Positions 26,540 through 36,557 are shown, counted from the stretch's first letter. The stretch is DNA of 64,000 bases from Faecalicatena orotica (GCF_003149245.1 NZ_QGDL01000001.1:1-64000); one strand, 5' to 3'. Program-made: numbers and translations. The notes: generated by a model not told the origin, from the sequence alone.

Positions 26540-27289
26540 ATGGCAAGAAGAAAAATTATCGCAGGAAACTGGAAGATGAACAAAACTCCAAGTGAGGCAG
26601 TAGCATTAGTAGAAGAGTTAAAACCATTAGTAGCGAACGAAGAAGTTGACGTTGTATTCTGTGTTCCGGCAATCGATATCGTACCTGTAGTGGAAGCTGC
26701 AAAGGGTTCAAACATCCAGGTTGGCGCTGAGAATATGTATTTTGAAGAGAGCGGAGCATACACAGGAGAGATTTCTCCGGCTATGCTTGTAGATGCAGGT
26801 GTAAAATATGTAGTTTTAGGGCACTCTGAGAGAAGAGAATACTTCGGAGAGACAAACGAAGATGTCAACAAAAAAGTCCTGAAAGCATTTGAACATAACA
26901 TTACACCGATCATGTGCTGTGGAGAGACTTTGGAGCAGAGAGAGCAGGGAGTTACGATGGACTTCATCCGCCAGCAGGTGAAAGTTGGATTCCAGAACGT
27001 GACAGCAGACCAGGCTAAGACAGCTGTTATTGCTTACGAGCCTATCTGGGCTATCGGAACAGGAAAGACAGCTACAACAGAGCAGGCTCAGGAAGTTTGT
27101 GCAGGAATCCGTGCATGCATCGCTGAAGTTTATGATGAAGCAACAGCAGAAGCAATCCGTATCCAGTACGGCGGATCTGTAAATGCTGCAACAGCTCCTG
27201 AATTATTTGCACAGGCAGACATTGACGGAGGACTTGTAGGCGGGGCTTCCCTGAAAGCTGATTTTGGAAAGATTGTAAATTACAAATAA
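26540..27289 (+). CDS. tpiA: Triose-phosphate isomerase
   Basis: Interconverts dihydroxyacetone phosphate and glyceraldehyde 3-phosphate, 249 aa. The substrate lysine is in AGNWKMNKT, the catalytic His in GHSERRE, and the catalytic Glu in [11 protein letters not shown]; the phosphate loop YGGSVN is near the C terminus. AAAGGAG precedes the ATG. It is the second gene of the pgk-tpiA unit and is followed by a perfect palindrome and a terminator. Confidence 0.98.
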   Translation: MARRKIIAGNWKMNKTPSEAVALVEELKPLVANEEVDVVFCVPAIDIVPVVEAAKGSNIQVGAENMYFEESGAYTGEISPAMLVDAGVKYVVLGHSERREYFGETNEDVNKKVLKAFEHNITPIMCCGETLEQREQGVTMDFIRQQVKVGFQNVTADQAKTAVIAYEPIWAIGTGKTATTEQAQEVCAGIRACIAEVYDEATAEAIRIQYGGSVNAATAPELFAQADIDGGLVGGASLKADFGKIVNYK

Positions 27290-27308
27290 GAATCACAGGA
27301 ATACCGGT

Positions 27309-27330
27309 CCGGCGGGATATATCCCGCCGG
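27309..27330. repeat. 22-bp perfect GC-rich palindrome after tpiA
   Basis: Positions 27309-27319 are exactly complementary to 27320-27330 (CCGGCGGGATA and its reverse complement). There is no T run, so alone it is not a typical terminator; a T-tailed hairpin follows 16 bases later. Confidence 0.85.
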
Positions 27331-27346
27331 AGTCTGTAAGGAAGGG

Positions 27347-27393
27347 AATCGTGGGGAGTAAGCGAAACAGCATATGCTCACTGCGATTTTTTT
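27347..27393 (+). terminator. Probable intrinsic terminator after tpiA
   Basis: A stem of about 14 pairs with three G-U pairs and one mismatch (27347-27360 with 27375-27388) ends in a run of seven T (27387-27393). Confidence 0.7.
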
Positions 27394-27420
27394 CTTGTTA
27401 TACGAGAAATCCGTAGGCAT

Positions 27421-27460
27421 CAGGGGTAAAAATGCTTTTTGCCCCCAACATCATATGATA
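27421..27460. repeat. Dispersed palindromic repeat, family A, copy 1
   Basis: A hairpin GGGGTAAAAA/TTTTTGCCCC (27423-27442) is followed by the block CAACATCATATGAT, which contains the palindrome ATCATATGAT. A second copy of the same arrangement and orientation lies at 50888-50923 before polA. Here it ends about 20 bases before the esterase start. Confidence 0.85.
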
Positions 27461-27478
27461 TCAGAGAAGGAGAAAAAT

Positions 27479-28336
27479 ATGCAGTACGAGGTGATCTCTA
27501 TCCATACAGAGCAGTCCGCACCGAATACGAAGTTTTATGCGTATATACTGGACAGCTCCAAAGAATTCCAGCCGGACCTGATACGCCCAATGATTATTCT
27601 CTGTCCGGGCGGCGGCTACGAAAAGACAAGTGACAGAGAGGCGGAACCGGTTGCAATGCGTCTGCTGGCAATGGGTTACCATGTAGGGATTTTAAGGTAT
27701 TCCGTTGCACCGGCCAGATTCCCGACGGCACTCTTAGAACTGGCGGAGGTTATGAAGCTGGTGCATGAGAATCATGAAAAATGGCATGTGGACTGGAACC
27801 AGATTTATGTGCAGGGATCTTCTGCGGGCGGCCATCTGGCAGCAAGTCTGGGAGTTTTCTGGAATAAGCCATTTCTGTATAAAGCAGCGGGAACGAAGCC
27901 TGATATCTTAAAACCGGCAGGCCTGATCCTGAATTACCCGGTCATAACATCCAAGAAGAAGTATTCTCATGAGGGCAGCTTCAGAAATCTGCTGGGCAGC
28001 GAATATAAGGAAAAGAAAAAGGAAGTTTCACTGGAGAAGCTGGTCACTTCAGATATGCCTCCCTGTTTCATCTGGCATACCTTTACCGATACAACCGTTC
28101 CTGTGGAAAATTCACTGCTGCTTGCGGCGGCTTTAAGAGGGGCCGGGGTTTCTACAGAGCTCCATGTCTATCCGACAGGGGGCCACGGCCTTTCACTCGC
28201 TGATGAGTCTACATCGAGGGCGGACGGAAGTTCAGTCTGCCCGCCTGTCCAGTCATGGATTGACCTGCTGGAGGTGTGGCTTGCCACAAGGACTGAAAAA
28301 GATATTTGCAAAAAGCGGGAAAAACATGTACAATAA
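27479..28336 (+). CDS. Alpha/beta hydrolase (acetyl-esterase/lipase type)
   Basis: Predicted carboxylic ester hydrolase, 285 aa, cytoplasmic. The oxyanion-type loop CPGGGYEKTSDREAEP, the nucleophile motif GSSAGGHLA, an Asp in HTFTDTTVPVENS and a His in TGGHGLSLA make up a full hydrolase triad. It resembles the axe1/BD-FAE-like esterases that deacetylate sugars, but the substrate is unknown. The start at 27479 follows GAAGGAG; the upstream open frame to 27374 crosses the terminator and repeat and is rejected. It stands between tpiA and gpmI with no evident link to glycolysis. Confidence 0.87.
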   Translation: MQYEVISIHTEQSAPNTKFYAYILDSSKEFQPDLIRPMIILCPGGGYEKTSDREAEPVAMRLLAMGYHVGILRYSVAPARFPTALLELAEVMKLVHENHEKWHVDWNQIYVQGSSAGGHLAASLGVFWNKPFLYKAAGTKPDILKPAGLILNYPVITSKKKYSHEGSFRNLLGSEYKEKKKEVSLEKLVTSDMPPCFIWHTFTDTTVPVENSLLLAAALRGAGVSTELHVYPTGGHGLSLADESTSRADGSSVCPPVQSWIDLLEVWLATRTEKDICKKREKHVQ

Positions 28337-28347
28337 GTACCGGATGA

Positions 28348-28376
28348 GTAACTGTCCGTGTGTTCTGGACAGTTAC
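28348..28376. repeat. Hairpin before gpmI (GTAACTG family)
   Basis: GTAACTGTCC (28348-28357) pairs perfectly over 10 bp with GGACAGTTAC (28367-28376), 9-nt loop. It matches the hairpin after gap (25165-25192) in its outer bases. No T run follows. Confidence 0.8.
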
Positions 28377-28410
28377 CCGGATGAAATAAAAGGAGTAAAG
28401 GAGAATAGAT

Positions 28411-29949
28411 ATGAGTAAAAAACCAACCGTATTGATGATCTTAGATGGTTATGGATTAAATGACAGTACCACCGGGAATGCCGTTTATGAAGGCAGGACC
28501 CCGGTTATGGATAAATTGATGGCAGAATGCCCGTTCGTGAAGGGGAATGCCAGTGGAATGGCAGTAGGACTTCCTGACGGACAGATGGGGAACTCAGAGG
28601 TGGGGCACCTGAACATGGGCGCGGGCCGCATTGTTTATCAGGACCTTACAAAGATTACAAAAGCAATCAAAGACGGGGATTTCTTTGAAAACAAGGCACT
28701 TCTTGCGGCTTGTGAAAATGTAAAGAAAAATGATTCTGCACTGCATATGTTCGGACTCGTGTCTGATGGTGGTGTACACAGCCACATTGAACACATTTTC
28801 GGACTCCTTGAGCTGGCTAAGAGACAGGGGATTGAAAAAGTGTATATCCACTGTTTCCTTGACGGACGTGATACCCCTCCGGCATCAGGAAAAGAATATG
28901 TAGAGCAGTTGGAAGCTAAAATGAAAGAACTCGGCGTAGGGCAGGTTGCAAGCGTAATGGGACGTTATTATGCAATGGACAGGGATAACCGCTGGGACCG
29001 CGTGGAAAAGGCTTACAATGCCCTTGTTAAGGGGATTGGAGAGACTGCAGAGTCAGGCCCGGCAGGGATTCAGGCATCTTATGATGCGGATGCAACAGAT
29101 GAATTTGTTCTTCCGACCGTAGTTGTAAAGGATGGGGCACCGGTTGCCACGATCAAAGACAATGATTCCGTCATCTTCTTTAATTTCCGTCCTGACAGGG
29201 CAAGAGAAATCAGCAGGACATTCTGTGATGAACAATTTGAAGGCTTTGACAGGGGAGCACGTATTCAGACAACGTTTGTGTGCTTTACAGACTATGATGT
29301 GACAATCCCGAATAAGCTTGTTGCATTTACAAAGGATGAGATTACAAATACATTCGGAGAATTTCTGGCAGCTCATAATATGACGCAGGCACGTATCGCC
29401 GAGACAGAGAAGTATGCCCATGTAACATTCTTCTTCAACGGCGGTGTAGAAGAACCGAACAAGGGAGAGGACAGAATCCTCGTGAAGTCCCCGAAGGTGG
29501 CTACCTATGATCTGAAACCGGAGATGAGTGCATTTGAAGTATGTGGTAAACTGGTAGATGCAATCAAATCTGATAAGTATGACGTCATCATCATTAATTT
29601 TGCAAATCCGGATATGGTAGGCCATACCGGGGTTGAAGAGGCTGCGGTCAAGGCGATCGAGGCAGTTGACGAGTGTGTCGGAAGAGCCGTAGATGCAGTG
29701 AAAGAAGTGAACGGACAGATGTTTATCTGTGCAGACCACGGAAATGCAGAACAGCTGATTGACCCGGAATCCGGGGAACCATTCACGGCCCATACAACGA
29801 ATCCGGTACCATTTGTGCTTGTTAATGCAGACCCGGCGTATAAGCTGAGAGAAGGCGGATGCCTGGCAGATATTGCCCCGACCCTGATCGAGCTCATGGG
29901 AATGGAGCAGCCCAAAGAAATGACAGGAAAATCCCTGCTTGTAAAATAA
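28411..29949 (+). CDS. gpmI: Phosphoglycerate mutase, 2,3-bisphosphoglycerate-independent
   Basis: Interconverts 3- and 2-phosphoglycerate using two manganese ions and a phosphoserine, 512 aa. The phosphorylated residue is Ser62 in DGQMGNSEVGHLNMGAGR. The alkaline-phosphatase-like metal sites are visible as LMILDGYG at the N terminus, DGRDTPP, FNFRPDRAR, NFANPDMVGHTG and CADHGNAEQ. AAAGGAG precedes the ATG. It ends in a strong terminator, so it can be its own transcription unit. Confidence 0.98.
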   Translation: MSKKPTVLMILDGYGLNDSTTGNAVYEGRTPVMDKLMAECPFVKGNASGMAVGLPDGQMGNSEVGHLNMGAGRIVYQDLTKITKAIKDGDFFENKALLAACENVKKNDSALHMFGLVSDGGVHSHIEHIFGLLELAKRQGIEKVYIHCFLDGRDTPPASGKEYVEQLEAKMKELGVGQVASVMGRYYAMDRDNRWDRVEKAYNALVKGIGETAESGPAGIQASYDADATDEFVLPTVVVKDGAPVATIKDNDSVIFFNFRPDRAREISRTFCDEQFEGFDRGARIQTTFVCFTDYDVTIPNKLVAFTKDEITNTFGEFLAAHNMTQARIAETEKYAHVTFFFNGGVEEPNKGEDRILVKSPKVATYDLKPEMSAFEVCGKLVDAIKSDKYDVIIINFANPDMVGHTGVEEAAVKAIEAVDECVGRAVDAVKEVNGQMFICADHGNAEQLIDPESGEPFTAHTTNPVPFVLVNADPAYKLREGGCLADIAPTLIELMGMEQPKEMTGKSLLVK

Positions 29950-29983
29950 AGCAGAGAATGCCCTGTGATGAGTTGAACGGCCT

Positions 29984-30057
29984 CACCCTGATGCGGGACC
30001 GTGCGGACGGCAGGATTATGCCCTGCAGATGGCACGGCCCGGTGAAGGGTGTTTTTT
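29984..30057 (+). terminator. Long hairpin terminator after gpmI
   Basis: A 68-nt stem-loop: CACCCT/AGGGTG at the base (29984-29989 with 30046-30051), then CGGG/CCCG and CCGTGC/GCACGG inner helices with small bulges, followed by six T (30052-30057). Confidence 0.85.
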
Positions 30058-30116
30058 GGCATATGAAAGTTATGGCAGATCCGGCGCATAATACGAGATA
30101 AGGAATTGGTATATTT

Positions 30117-30620
30117 ATGTATGATAAATTAACAAAAAGCGATGTGGAAAAGATACAGGAAGAGATTGAACACCGGAAAATCGTGGTTCGCAGGGAATTG
30201 ATCGAGTCCGTAAAAGAGGCGCGTGCGCATGGGGACCTGAGTGAAAACTTTGAATACCATGCCGCAAAGAAAGAAAAAAACCGGAATGAGAGCCGGATAC
30301 GCTATCTGGAGAGGATGCTGAAAACCGCAGTCATTGTGGATGATTCTTCTAAGGATGACGAAGTTGGGATCAATAATACGGTAGAGCTCTATTTTGAAGA
30401 GGATGCCGAGGTTGAGACCTACCGGCTTGTCACATCGGTAAGGGGCAGTTCGATCAATGGCCTGATCAGTATTGAATCTCCGATCGGAAAGGCTATTTTA
30501 GGGCACAAGGTGAATGACAGGGTATTTGTGAAGGTAAATGAGAACGTAGGATATTTTGTTGTTATCCGCAAAATTGTGAATACACACAACGATGAAGATG
30601 ACAAGATCAGGAGTTTTTAA
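30117..30620 (+). CDS. GreA/GreB-family transcription elongation factor
   Basis: A 167-residue protein with the Gre layout: an N-terminal coiled coil carrying EARAHGDLSENFEYHAAKKEKN (the tip with the acidic Asp and Glu that position metal in RNA polymerase) and a C-terminal FKBP-like domain with ISIESPIGKAILGHKVNDRV. It rescues backtracked polymerase by stimulating RNA cleavage. The C-terminal domain is more divergent than in housekeeping GreA, so this may be a paralog. AAGGA precedes the ATG. The HAD gene starts one base after its stop. Confidence 0.88.
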   Translation: MYDKLTKSDVEKIQEEIEHRKIVVRRELIESVKEARAHGDLSENFEYHAAKKEKNRNESRIRYLERMLKTAVIVDDSSKDDEVGINNTVELYFEEDAEVETYRLVTSVRGSSINGLISIESPIGKAILGHKVNDRVFVKVNENVGYFVVIRKIVNTHNDEDDKIRSF

Positions 30621-30621
30621 G

Positions 30622-31269
30622 ATGAAGATAAAAACAGTTTTATTTGATTTGGACGGGACACTGACGGATTCAGGACCGGGAATTATAAACGGGGTACAGT
30701 ATGCGCTGAAGAAGTACGGGATGGAGGTCGATGACCTTTCCAGGCTCAGATGCTTTATCGGTCCCCCGCTGCATAAACAGTTTGAAGAATTCTGCGGGTT
30801 TTCAGAGGAAGAGGGGAAGCGTGCCGTTGCGTATTACCGCGAATATTACAGTGTAACAGGTCTTTTTGAAAATGAAGTGTATGAAGGGATCCCTGAACTT
30901 CTGCAGACATTGAGGGAGGCGGGGATTCAGACTGCTATGGCGACCTCAAAGCCGGAGAAGTATGCAATGATGATTGCCGATCATTTTAACCTTACAAAGT
31001 ATTTTGATTTTATCGGCGGAAGCATGATGGACGGGAACCGGACCAAAAAGGCCGAAGTAATCGAATATGTTCTTGAGGCGTGTGGTGTGAAAGACAGGGA
31101 TACCGTTCTGATGGTCGGGGACAGAGAACATGATATCATAGGTGCGAAAGAAGCAGGCGTGCATTCGGCAGGTGTGCTTTATGGCTATGGTACACTGGAA
31201 GAACTAGAGAAGGCAGATGCCGGATGTATCATAAAGACACCGGCTGAATTGCTGGATGTAATCGGGTAA
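30622..31269 (+). CDS. HAD-family phosphatase (phosphoglycolate phosphatase-like)
   Basis: A 215-residue haloacid dehalogenase-superfamily hydrolase. The nucleophile motif is LFDLDGTLTDSG, motif II is ATSKPEKY and the acidic motif IV is GDREHDIIGAKEAG; a helical cap (about 15-80) makes it subfamily IA, like Gph or PpaX. The substrate is not defined. The start at 30622 follows AGGAG at the end of the greA-like gene; an earlier in-frame ATG lies within that gene and is not needed. It is probably co-transcribed with the greA-like gene. Confidence 0.88.
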   Translation: MKIKTVLFDLDGTLTDSGPGIINGVQYALKKYGMEVDDLSRLRCFIGPPLHKQFEEFCGFSEEEGKRAVAYYREYYSVTGLFENEVYEGIPELLQTLREAGIQTAMATSKPEKYAMMIADHFNLTKYFDFIGGSMMDGNRTKKAEVIEYVLEACGVKDRDTVLMVGDREHDIIGAKEAGVHSAGVLYGYGTLEELEKADAGCIIKTPAELLDVIG

Positions 31270-31322
31270 ATGGTAAAACGGGAGAAATTTAACAAAGCTT
31301 TATCTCAACCTTCCGTATAAAG

Positions 31323-31352
31323 TTTACACAGATTCCTTACAATAAATACAAT
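31323..31352 (+). promoter_or_regulatory. Promoter of the small membrane protein operon
   Basis: TTTACA (31323-31328), 18-base spacer, TACAAT (31347-31352), about 33 bases before the start codon. Confidence 0.6.
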
Positions 31353-31384
31353 AAAAATTGTATTTCAGATTGTGAGGGATGTTT

Positions 31385-31642
31385 ATGTATCATACATTAT
31401 GGAACTTGATAAATAAAATATCAGATAAGGAATCTGCAGCAGGCATCTATCTGGCGGTTAATATCGTATGCTGGACGGCACTGACAGTTCTGCTTGGAAT
31501 AGCAGGCGCGGTACTGATACACATCGATCTTGCAAAAGCGGTGTTAAATATCCTGTGTGCAGGAACCTATGCAGGAATCATTTTCGGGCTGGTCGGGGGA
31601 ATACTCTACCTTCAGAGAAGGACCGGGGAGGATGACCTGTAA
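31385..31642 (+). CDS. Small membrane protein of unknown function
   Basis: An 85-residue protein with two predicted membrane helices (about 20-45 and 52-72), a short polar N terminus and an acidic C-terminal tail (RRTGEDDL). I do not recognise a family. The start at 31385 is chosen because GAGGG lies 6 bases upstream; the ATG at 31379 is too close to that site. It precedes the GtrA-like gene by 16 bases, with which it shares a promoter, so the two may work together in the membrane. Confidence 0.65.
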   Translation: MYHTLWNLINKISDKESAAGIYLAVNIVCWTALTVLLGIAGAVLIHIDLAKAVLNILCAGTYAGIIFGLVGGILYLQRRTGEDDL

Positions 31643-31658
31643 TTAAAGGTGAACAAAT

Positions 31659-32078
31659 ATGAAATTGAAACTCATCGATAAAACTACGGTGAAGTTTATC
31701 ATCGTAGGGATAATCAATACGATTGTAGGGACAGGCGTTATGTTCATTCTCTACAATGTATTTCGGGCAAGTTACTGGTTCTCGTCGGCAATGAATTATA
31801 TTGTGGGCAGTATCGTCAGCTATTTTTTGAACAAGTATTATACATTCCAGTATAAAGAAAGTTCTTTTAAGCAGATATTGAAATTTATCCTCAATATCAG
31901 TATTTGTTACTTCATCGCTTATGGTACGGCGAAACCGCTTGTTTATAAGGTTTTGCAGGGCTTTGATGCAGTCATAAGAGATAATGTGGCTATGTTGGTG
32001 GGAATGGGGATTTTTGTTGTATTAAACTATATAGGGCAGAGATTTTTTGTCTTTAAGAAAAAAGAAGAAAAGGTATAG
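31659..32078 (+). CDS. GtrA-family membrane protein
   Basis: A 139-residue protein with four membrane helices of the GtrA family (PF04138), recognisable by KFIIVGIINTIVGTGVMFILYNVF, NYIVGSIVSYFLNKYYTFQ and the C-terminal NYIGQRFFVF. Family members are thought to move or accompany undecaprenyl-linked sugars in glycan decoration. No glycosyltransferase is adjacent here, so the partner is unknown. A weak ribosome site (AAAGGTG) precedes the ATG. Its stop lies inside the left arm of the terminator it shares with the minus-strand gene. Confidence 0.85.
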   Translation: MKLKLIDKTTVKFIIVGIINTIVGTGVMFILYNVFRASYWFSSAMNYIVGSIVSYFLNKYYTFQYKESSFKQILKFILNISICYFIAYGTAKPLVYKVLQGFDAVIRDNVAMLVGMGIFVVLNYIGQRFFVFKKKEEKV

Positions 32079-32123
32079 ACAGCCGGATGAGAATAAAATC
32101 AGATGGCAGTCTGTACCTTTTCT
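32066..32123. terminator. Shared terminator of convergent genes
   Basis: A 15-bp stem with one G-U pair (32066-32080 with 32109-32123) and a 28-nt loop. On the minus strand a T-rich tail (TCTTTTTTCTT) follows, so it fits best as the terminator of the activase fusion gene. On the plus strand the tail is weak. Confidence 0.7.
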
Positions 32124-32135
32124 CTATATGGTTTA

Positions 32136-35100
32136 CTAAATGCTGCTTACAGCAGCTTCTGTGCGCTTTGCCGTGCTCTTTTCCTGTGTCGGATTTATGT
32201 GTCTGTCCTGCATCTCTGCTTCCAGATTTTTATTCGCGGTTGAAAGCATCAGTTTGATGCGGTTCAGCTGGTTTACCTCGCTTGCACCGGGGTCGAAATC
32301 GATTGCAACTACATTGGACTGCGGGTATCTGCGGCGGAGTTCTTTGATGACCCCTTTTCCGACAACATGGTTCGGCAGACATGCGAATGGCTGTGTGCAG
32401 ACGATATTGCCGGCACCGCTGTGGATTAATTCCAGCATTTCCCCGGTTAGGAACCAGCCTTCCCCAGTCTGGTTGCCGATGGAAACGATCTCGGATGCCA
32501 TTTTAGCAAGATCCTCGATGTGTGCCGGAGGATCAAAATGTTCACTTCTCTTAAACTCGTTGGTTGCCGGTGAACGGAACCATTCCAGTGCCTTGATTCC
32601 GAGGTTGCCCATCGTGGCCTTGGATTTCTTAAACCCTAAGTGTGATACTTTGAAGTTCTGGTTATAGAAGCAGTAGAGCAGGAAGTCCAGCAGGTCGGGT
32701 ACAACTGCCTCGGCTCCTTCGCTCTCCAGGAGTTCCACCAGATGGTTGTTGGCTGCCGGGAGGAATTTTACAAGGATCTCCCCGACAACGCCGACACGCG
32801 GTTTTCTGACGTTCAATGTTTCTATTGTATCAAAATCGTGTATGATATCCCGGCACAGTTTTTTGAACCTCCGTCTGGACGGATATCCGCTGGAAACGAA
32901 TTCCTTGCAGACTTCCACCCATTTCCTGTGGATGGCATCCGTCGTGCCCGGTACTTTTTCATATGGGCGCATCCGGTAGACACACTTCATGAAAATATCA
33001 CCGATCGCTGCCGCATAGACCCCACGCAGTGCCAGTGCAGGTGTAATCTTGAATCCCGGGTTGCCCTCCAGACCGCTTAAGTTGATGGAGATAACCGGGA
33101 TATGGGAGTATCCGGCCTTTTTCAGCGCACGGCGGATGAATCCGATATAATTGGAAGCACGGCAACCGCCCCCGGTCTGGCTGATGATCACGGCCAGTTT
33201 ATCGGTATCATATTTCCCGGATAAGATAGCCTCCATGATCTGCCCGACCACCATCAGGGACGGATAGCAGGCATCGTTGTTGACATACTTCAGACCAACA
33301 TCTACGGCCTGCTTGTTGTCATTCGGAAGCACCTCCACTTTGTAGCCGGACGCCTGGAATGCGGGTTCCAGAAGTTCGAAATGCATCGGGGACATCTGCG
33401 GGCAGAGGATCGTATAAGTACTGCGCATCTCTTTTGTAAACGGCACTTTTTCGATAGAAGATGGATGGATTTCCCTCTTTGTCTGCCGCTGCTCCCTGAC
33501 ACGGATTGCTGCAAGTAGGGAACGGACACGGATACGGGCTGCCCCTAAATTGTTTACTTCGTCTATTTTCAGGGAAGTATATATTTTATCTGAGCGGGTC
33601 AGTATTTCTGCAACCTGGTCGGTGGTTACGGCATCCAGGCCGCAGCCGAAGGAGTTGAGCTGGATCAGGTCCAGATTCTCCTTTGTTTTCACATAATTAG
33701 CCGCTGCATAGAGTCTGGAATGGTACATCCACTGGTCCATGACATTCAGCGGGCGTTCTACTTCGTGCAGATGGGACACAGAGTCCTCTGTCAGCACGGC
33801 AATGTTATAAGAATTAATCAGCTCCGGCAGTCCATGATTGACTTCCGGGTCGATATGGTACGGGCGTCCTGCCAGTACGATACCGCGGTTTCCTGTTTCA
33901 TCCAGAAACTTGATGGTTTCCTCACCCTTGCGGCGCATATCCTCACGGCAGGCGATAAGCTCGGTCCACGCCTCATGGACGGCGGCACTGATGTCACCGG
34001 CAGGGATAGAGAACTTTGCGGAAAGCTCTTCTGTCAGCCTGCTGGAAAGTGTTTCCTCGTTTTTGAAGGAAAGGAACGGGTGGATAAAATCTACATCCCC
34101 GTTTACGATCGGGTCCATATTATTCTTTATGTTTTCAGGATAAGACGTTACGATCGGGCAGTTGTAGTGGTTGTTGGCATCCTCAAATTCATTCCGCTCA
34201 TAAGGGACGGACGGATAGAAGATATGCCCGACACCCTGGTTAATCAGCCACTGTACGTGTCCGTGGGCAAGTTTTGCCGGATAACACTCGGACTCACTCG
34301 GGATGGATTCGATGCCCAGCTCATAAATCTTCCTTGTTGAAGCCGGTGACAGTACGACGCGGAATCCTAATTTGTTGAAAAATGTGAACCAGAACGGATA
34401 ATTCTCGTACATGTTCAGTACACGCGGGATTCCGATTGTGCCACGGGCAGCCTCGGCTTCCTCAAGAGGCTTATAACCGAAGTAACGTTCTTCCTTATAC
34501 TCGAACAGGTTCGGCAGCTTGTTGAGTGATTTTTCCTTGCCAAGTCCGCGTTCGCATCGGTTTCCGGTAATGAATCTGCGGCCTCCGCTGAAATGGTTAA
34601 TCGTCAGTCGGCAGTTGTTTGTACAGCCTTTACATTTTGTCATGGTCGTGCTGTATTCCAGAGCTTCGATTTCGTCTATCGGAAGCATCGTAGTTCCTTC
34701 ACACTCCACATAACGTTCCCTGGCGATCAGGGCTGCGCCAAAGGCCCCCATGATCCCGGCAATATCCGGGCGGATGGCCTCGCAGTCTGCGATTTTCTCG
34801 AAACTGCGCAGAACGGCATTGTTGTAGAAGGTTCCTCCCTGTACAACAATATGGTTTCCAAGTTCAGATGCATCGGATACTTTGATTACCTTAAACAATG
34901 CGTTTTTAATGACAGAATAAGCAAGGCCGGCAGAGATGTCGGCAACTTCAGCGCCTTCTTTCTGTGCCTGCTTTACTTTTGAATTCATAAATACGGTACA
35001 GCGGGTGCCCAGATCGATCGGGTTCTTTGCATACAGGGCCTCCTGCGCAAAGTCTTCCACAGAATAGTTCAGCGACTTGGCAAAGGTCTCGATGAAGGAA

Positions 35101-36455
35101 CCACAGCCTGAGGAGCAGGCCTCATTGAGCTGTACACTGTCTACGGTGTGATTTTTAATCTTGATACACTTCATGTCCTGTCCGCCGATATCCAGAATGC
35201 AGTCTACATCCGGTTCGAAGAAGGATGCCGCGTAGTAGTGGGAGACAGTCTCAACCTCGCCTTCGTCGAGAAGGAGGGCGGACTTGATCAGTGCCTCACC
35301 GTAACCGGTTGAGCAGGAATGGACGATATCCACCTCTTCGGGAAGCTGGCTGTAGATGTCTTTGATTGCACGGATCGTCGTGCCGAGAGGGTCCCCCTCA
35401 TTGTTATTGTAAAAGGAGTATAGAAGGGTTCCGTCCTCACCGACCAGTGCTGCTTTTGTCGTAGTGGAACCGGCGTCGATCCCGAGGAATGCTTTCCCGC
35501 GGTAAGTAGCCAGATCCTTGACCGGCACCTGGTGCTTTGCATGGCGGCTGATAAAGGACTCGTATTCCGCAGTAGTCGCAAACAGCGGATCCATACGGTC
35601 TACTTCGAATTCCATCTTAATCTTGCCGGCCAGACGCTCCTGAATCTCCTGCAGTGCGACATTTACGTCTTTTTTTGAATTCAGTGCGGAACCGATTGCT
35701 GCAAACAAGTGGGAATGGTGCGGGGCGATGATATGCTCATCGTCCAGGTTTAAAGTACGGATAAATGCTGTGCGCAGTTCAGAGAGGAAATGGAGCGGCC
35801 CTCCTAAAAACGCTACATGCCCGCGGATTGGTTTCCCGCATGCCAGACCACTGATGGTCTGATTGACAACCGCCTGGAAAATAGAGGCAGCCAGGTCTTC
35901 TTTAGCAGCACCCTCGTTGATCAGGGGCTGGATGTCAGATTTCGCAAATACACCACATCGTGCGGCGATTGAATAGAGTGCTTTATAATTTTTTGCATAA
36001 TCATTCAGACCGGCTGCATCTGTCTGTAAAAGAGATGCCATCTGGTCAATAAAGGAACCGGTGCCTCCGGCACAAACGCCGTTCATACGCTGTTCGACAC
36101 TGCCTCCTTCAAAGTAAATGATCTTGGCATCTTCTCCGCCAAGCTCGATGGCAACGTCTGTCTGCGGTGCATAGTCCTGCAGCGCGGTTGATACGGCGAT
36201 TACTTCCTGTACAAACGGCACTCCTAAATGTTTTGCCAGAGTCAGCCCGCCGGACCCTGTGATAACCGGTGAGACACGGATCGGTCCCAGTTTGTAGATC
36301 GCTCTTCCAAGCAGGTCGGACAATGTTTCCTGTATATTGGCAAAATGCCGTTCATAGTCGGAAAAAAGTACTTCGTTATCACCGTTGAGAATTGCAATTT
36401 TGACAGTGGTAGAGCCAATGTCAATTCCTAAGGTATGTAATTCATGTAAGCTCAT
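32136..36455 (-). CDS. Fused acyl-CoA dehydratase activase / HgdB-like protein
   Basis: A single 1439-residue chain. It has two ASKHA ATPase domains of the BcrAD/BadFG/HgdC type (about 8-260 and 322-590), then a DUF2229-like region (about 655-880, [19 protein letters not shown]), then an HgdB-like region with [24 protein letters not shown]. In the first ATPase domain Cys128 ([11 protein letters not shown]) and Cys167 (ARCGVF) match the cysteines that hold the bridging [4Fe-4S] cluster in HgdC; the second domain has Cys447 and Cys486. Activases use ATP to inject an electron into 2-hydroxyacyl-CoA dehydratases. Which substrate this chain serves is unknown, and no separate dehydratase subunits are nearby. 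AGGATGAGGA precedes the start. Confidence 0.88.
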   Translation of the reverse strand: MSLHELHTLGIDIGSTTVKIAILNGDNEVLFSDYERHFANIQETLSDLLGRAIYKLGPIRVSPVITGSGGLTLAKHLGVPFVQEVIAVSTALQDYAPQTDVAIELGGEDAKIIYFEGGSVEQRMNGVCAGGTGSFIDQMASLLQTDAAGLNDYAKNYKALYSIAARCGVFAKSDIQPLINEGAAKEDLAASIFQAVVNQTISGLACGKPIRGHVAFLGGPLHFLSELRTAFIRTLNLDDEHIIAPHHSHLFAAIGSALNSKKDVNVALQEIQERLAGKIKMEFEVDRMDPLFATTAEYESFISRHAKHQVPVKDLATYRGKAFLGIDAGSTTTKAALVGEDGTLLYSFYNNNEGDPLGTTIRAIKDIYSQLPEEVDIVHSCSTGYGEALIKSALLLDEGEVETVSHYYAASFFEPDVDCILDIGGQDMKCIKIKNHTVDSVQLNEACSSGCGSFIETFAKSLNYSVEDFAQEALYAKNPIDLGTRCTVFMNSKVKQAQKEGAEVADISAGLAYSVIKNALFKVIKVSDASELGNHIVVQGGTFYNNAVLRSFEKIADCEAIRPDIAGIMGAFGAALIARERYVECEGTTMLPIDEIEALEYSTTMTKCKGCTNNCRLTINHFSGGRRFITGNRCERGLGKEKSLNKLPNLFEYKEERYFGYKPLEEAEAARGTIGIPRVLNMYENYPFWFTFFNKLGFRVVLSPASTRKIYELGIESIPSESECYPAKLAHGHVQWLINQGVGHIFYPSVPYERNEFEDANNHYNCPIVTSYPENIKNNMDPIVNGDVDFIHPFLSFKNEETLSSRLTEELSAKFSIPAGDISAAVHEAWTELIACREDMRRKGEETIKFLDETGNRGIVLAGRPYHIDPEVNHGLPELINSYNIAVLTEDSVSHLHEVERPLNVMDQWMYHSRLYAAANYVKTKENLDLIQLNSFGCGLDAVTTDQVAEILTRSDKIYTSLKIDEVNNLGAARIRVRSLLAAIRVREQRQTKREIHPSSIEKVPFTKEMRSTYTILCPQMSPMHFELLEPAFQASGYKVEVLPNDNKQAVDVGLKYVNNDACYPSLMVVGQIMEAILSGKYDTDKLAVIISQTGGGCRASNYIGFIRRALKKAGYSHIPVISINLSGLEGNPGFKITPALALRGVYAAAIGDIFMKCVYRMRPYEKVPGTTDAIHRKWVEVCKEFVSSGYPSRRRFKKLCRDIIHDFDTIETLNVRKPRVGVVGEILVKFLPAANNHLVELLESEGAEAVVPDLLDFLLYCFYNQNFKVSHLGFKKSKATMGNLGIKALEWFRSPATNEFKRSEHFDPPAHIEDLAKMASEIVSIGNQTGEGWFLTGEMLELIHSGAGNIVCTQPFACLPNHVVGKGVIKELRRRYPQSNVVAIDFDPGASEVNQLNRIKLMLSTANKNLEAEMQDRHINPTQEKSTAKRTEAAVSSI

Positions 36456-36557
36456 AATATTTTCCTCATCCTCCAGAGCATGCGTGATGCAGGCTCTTTA
36501 CTAGTATATGTCTGTTACTTCTTATTAAATGTAGTTCATGTTTTTACAACAATTTAC

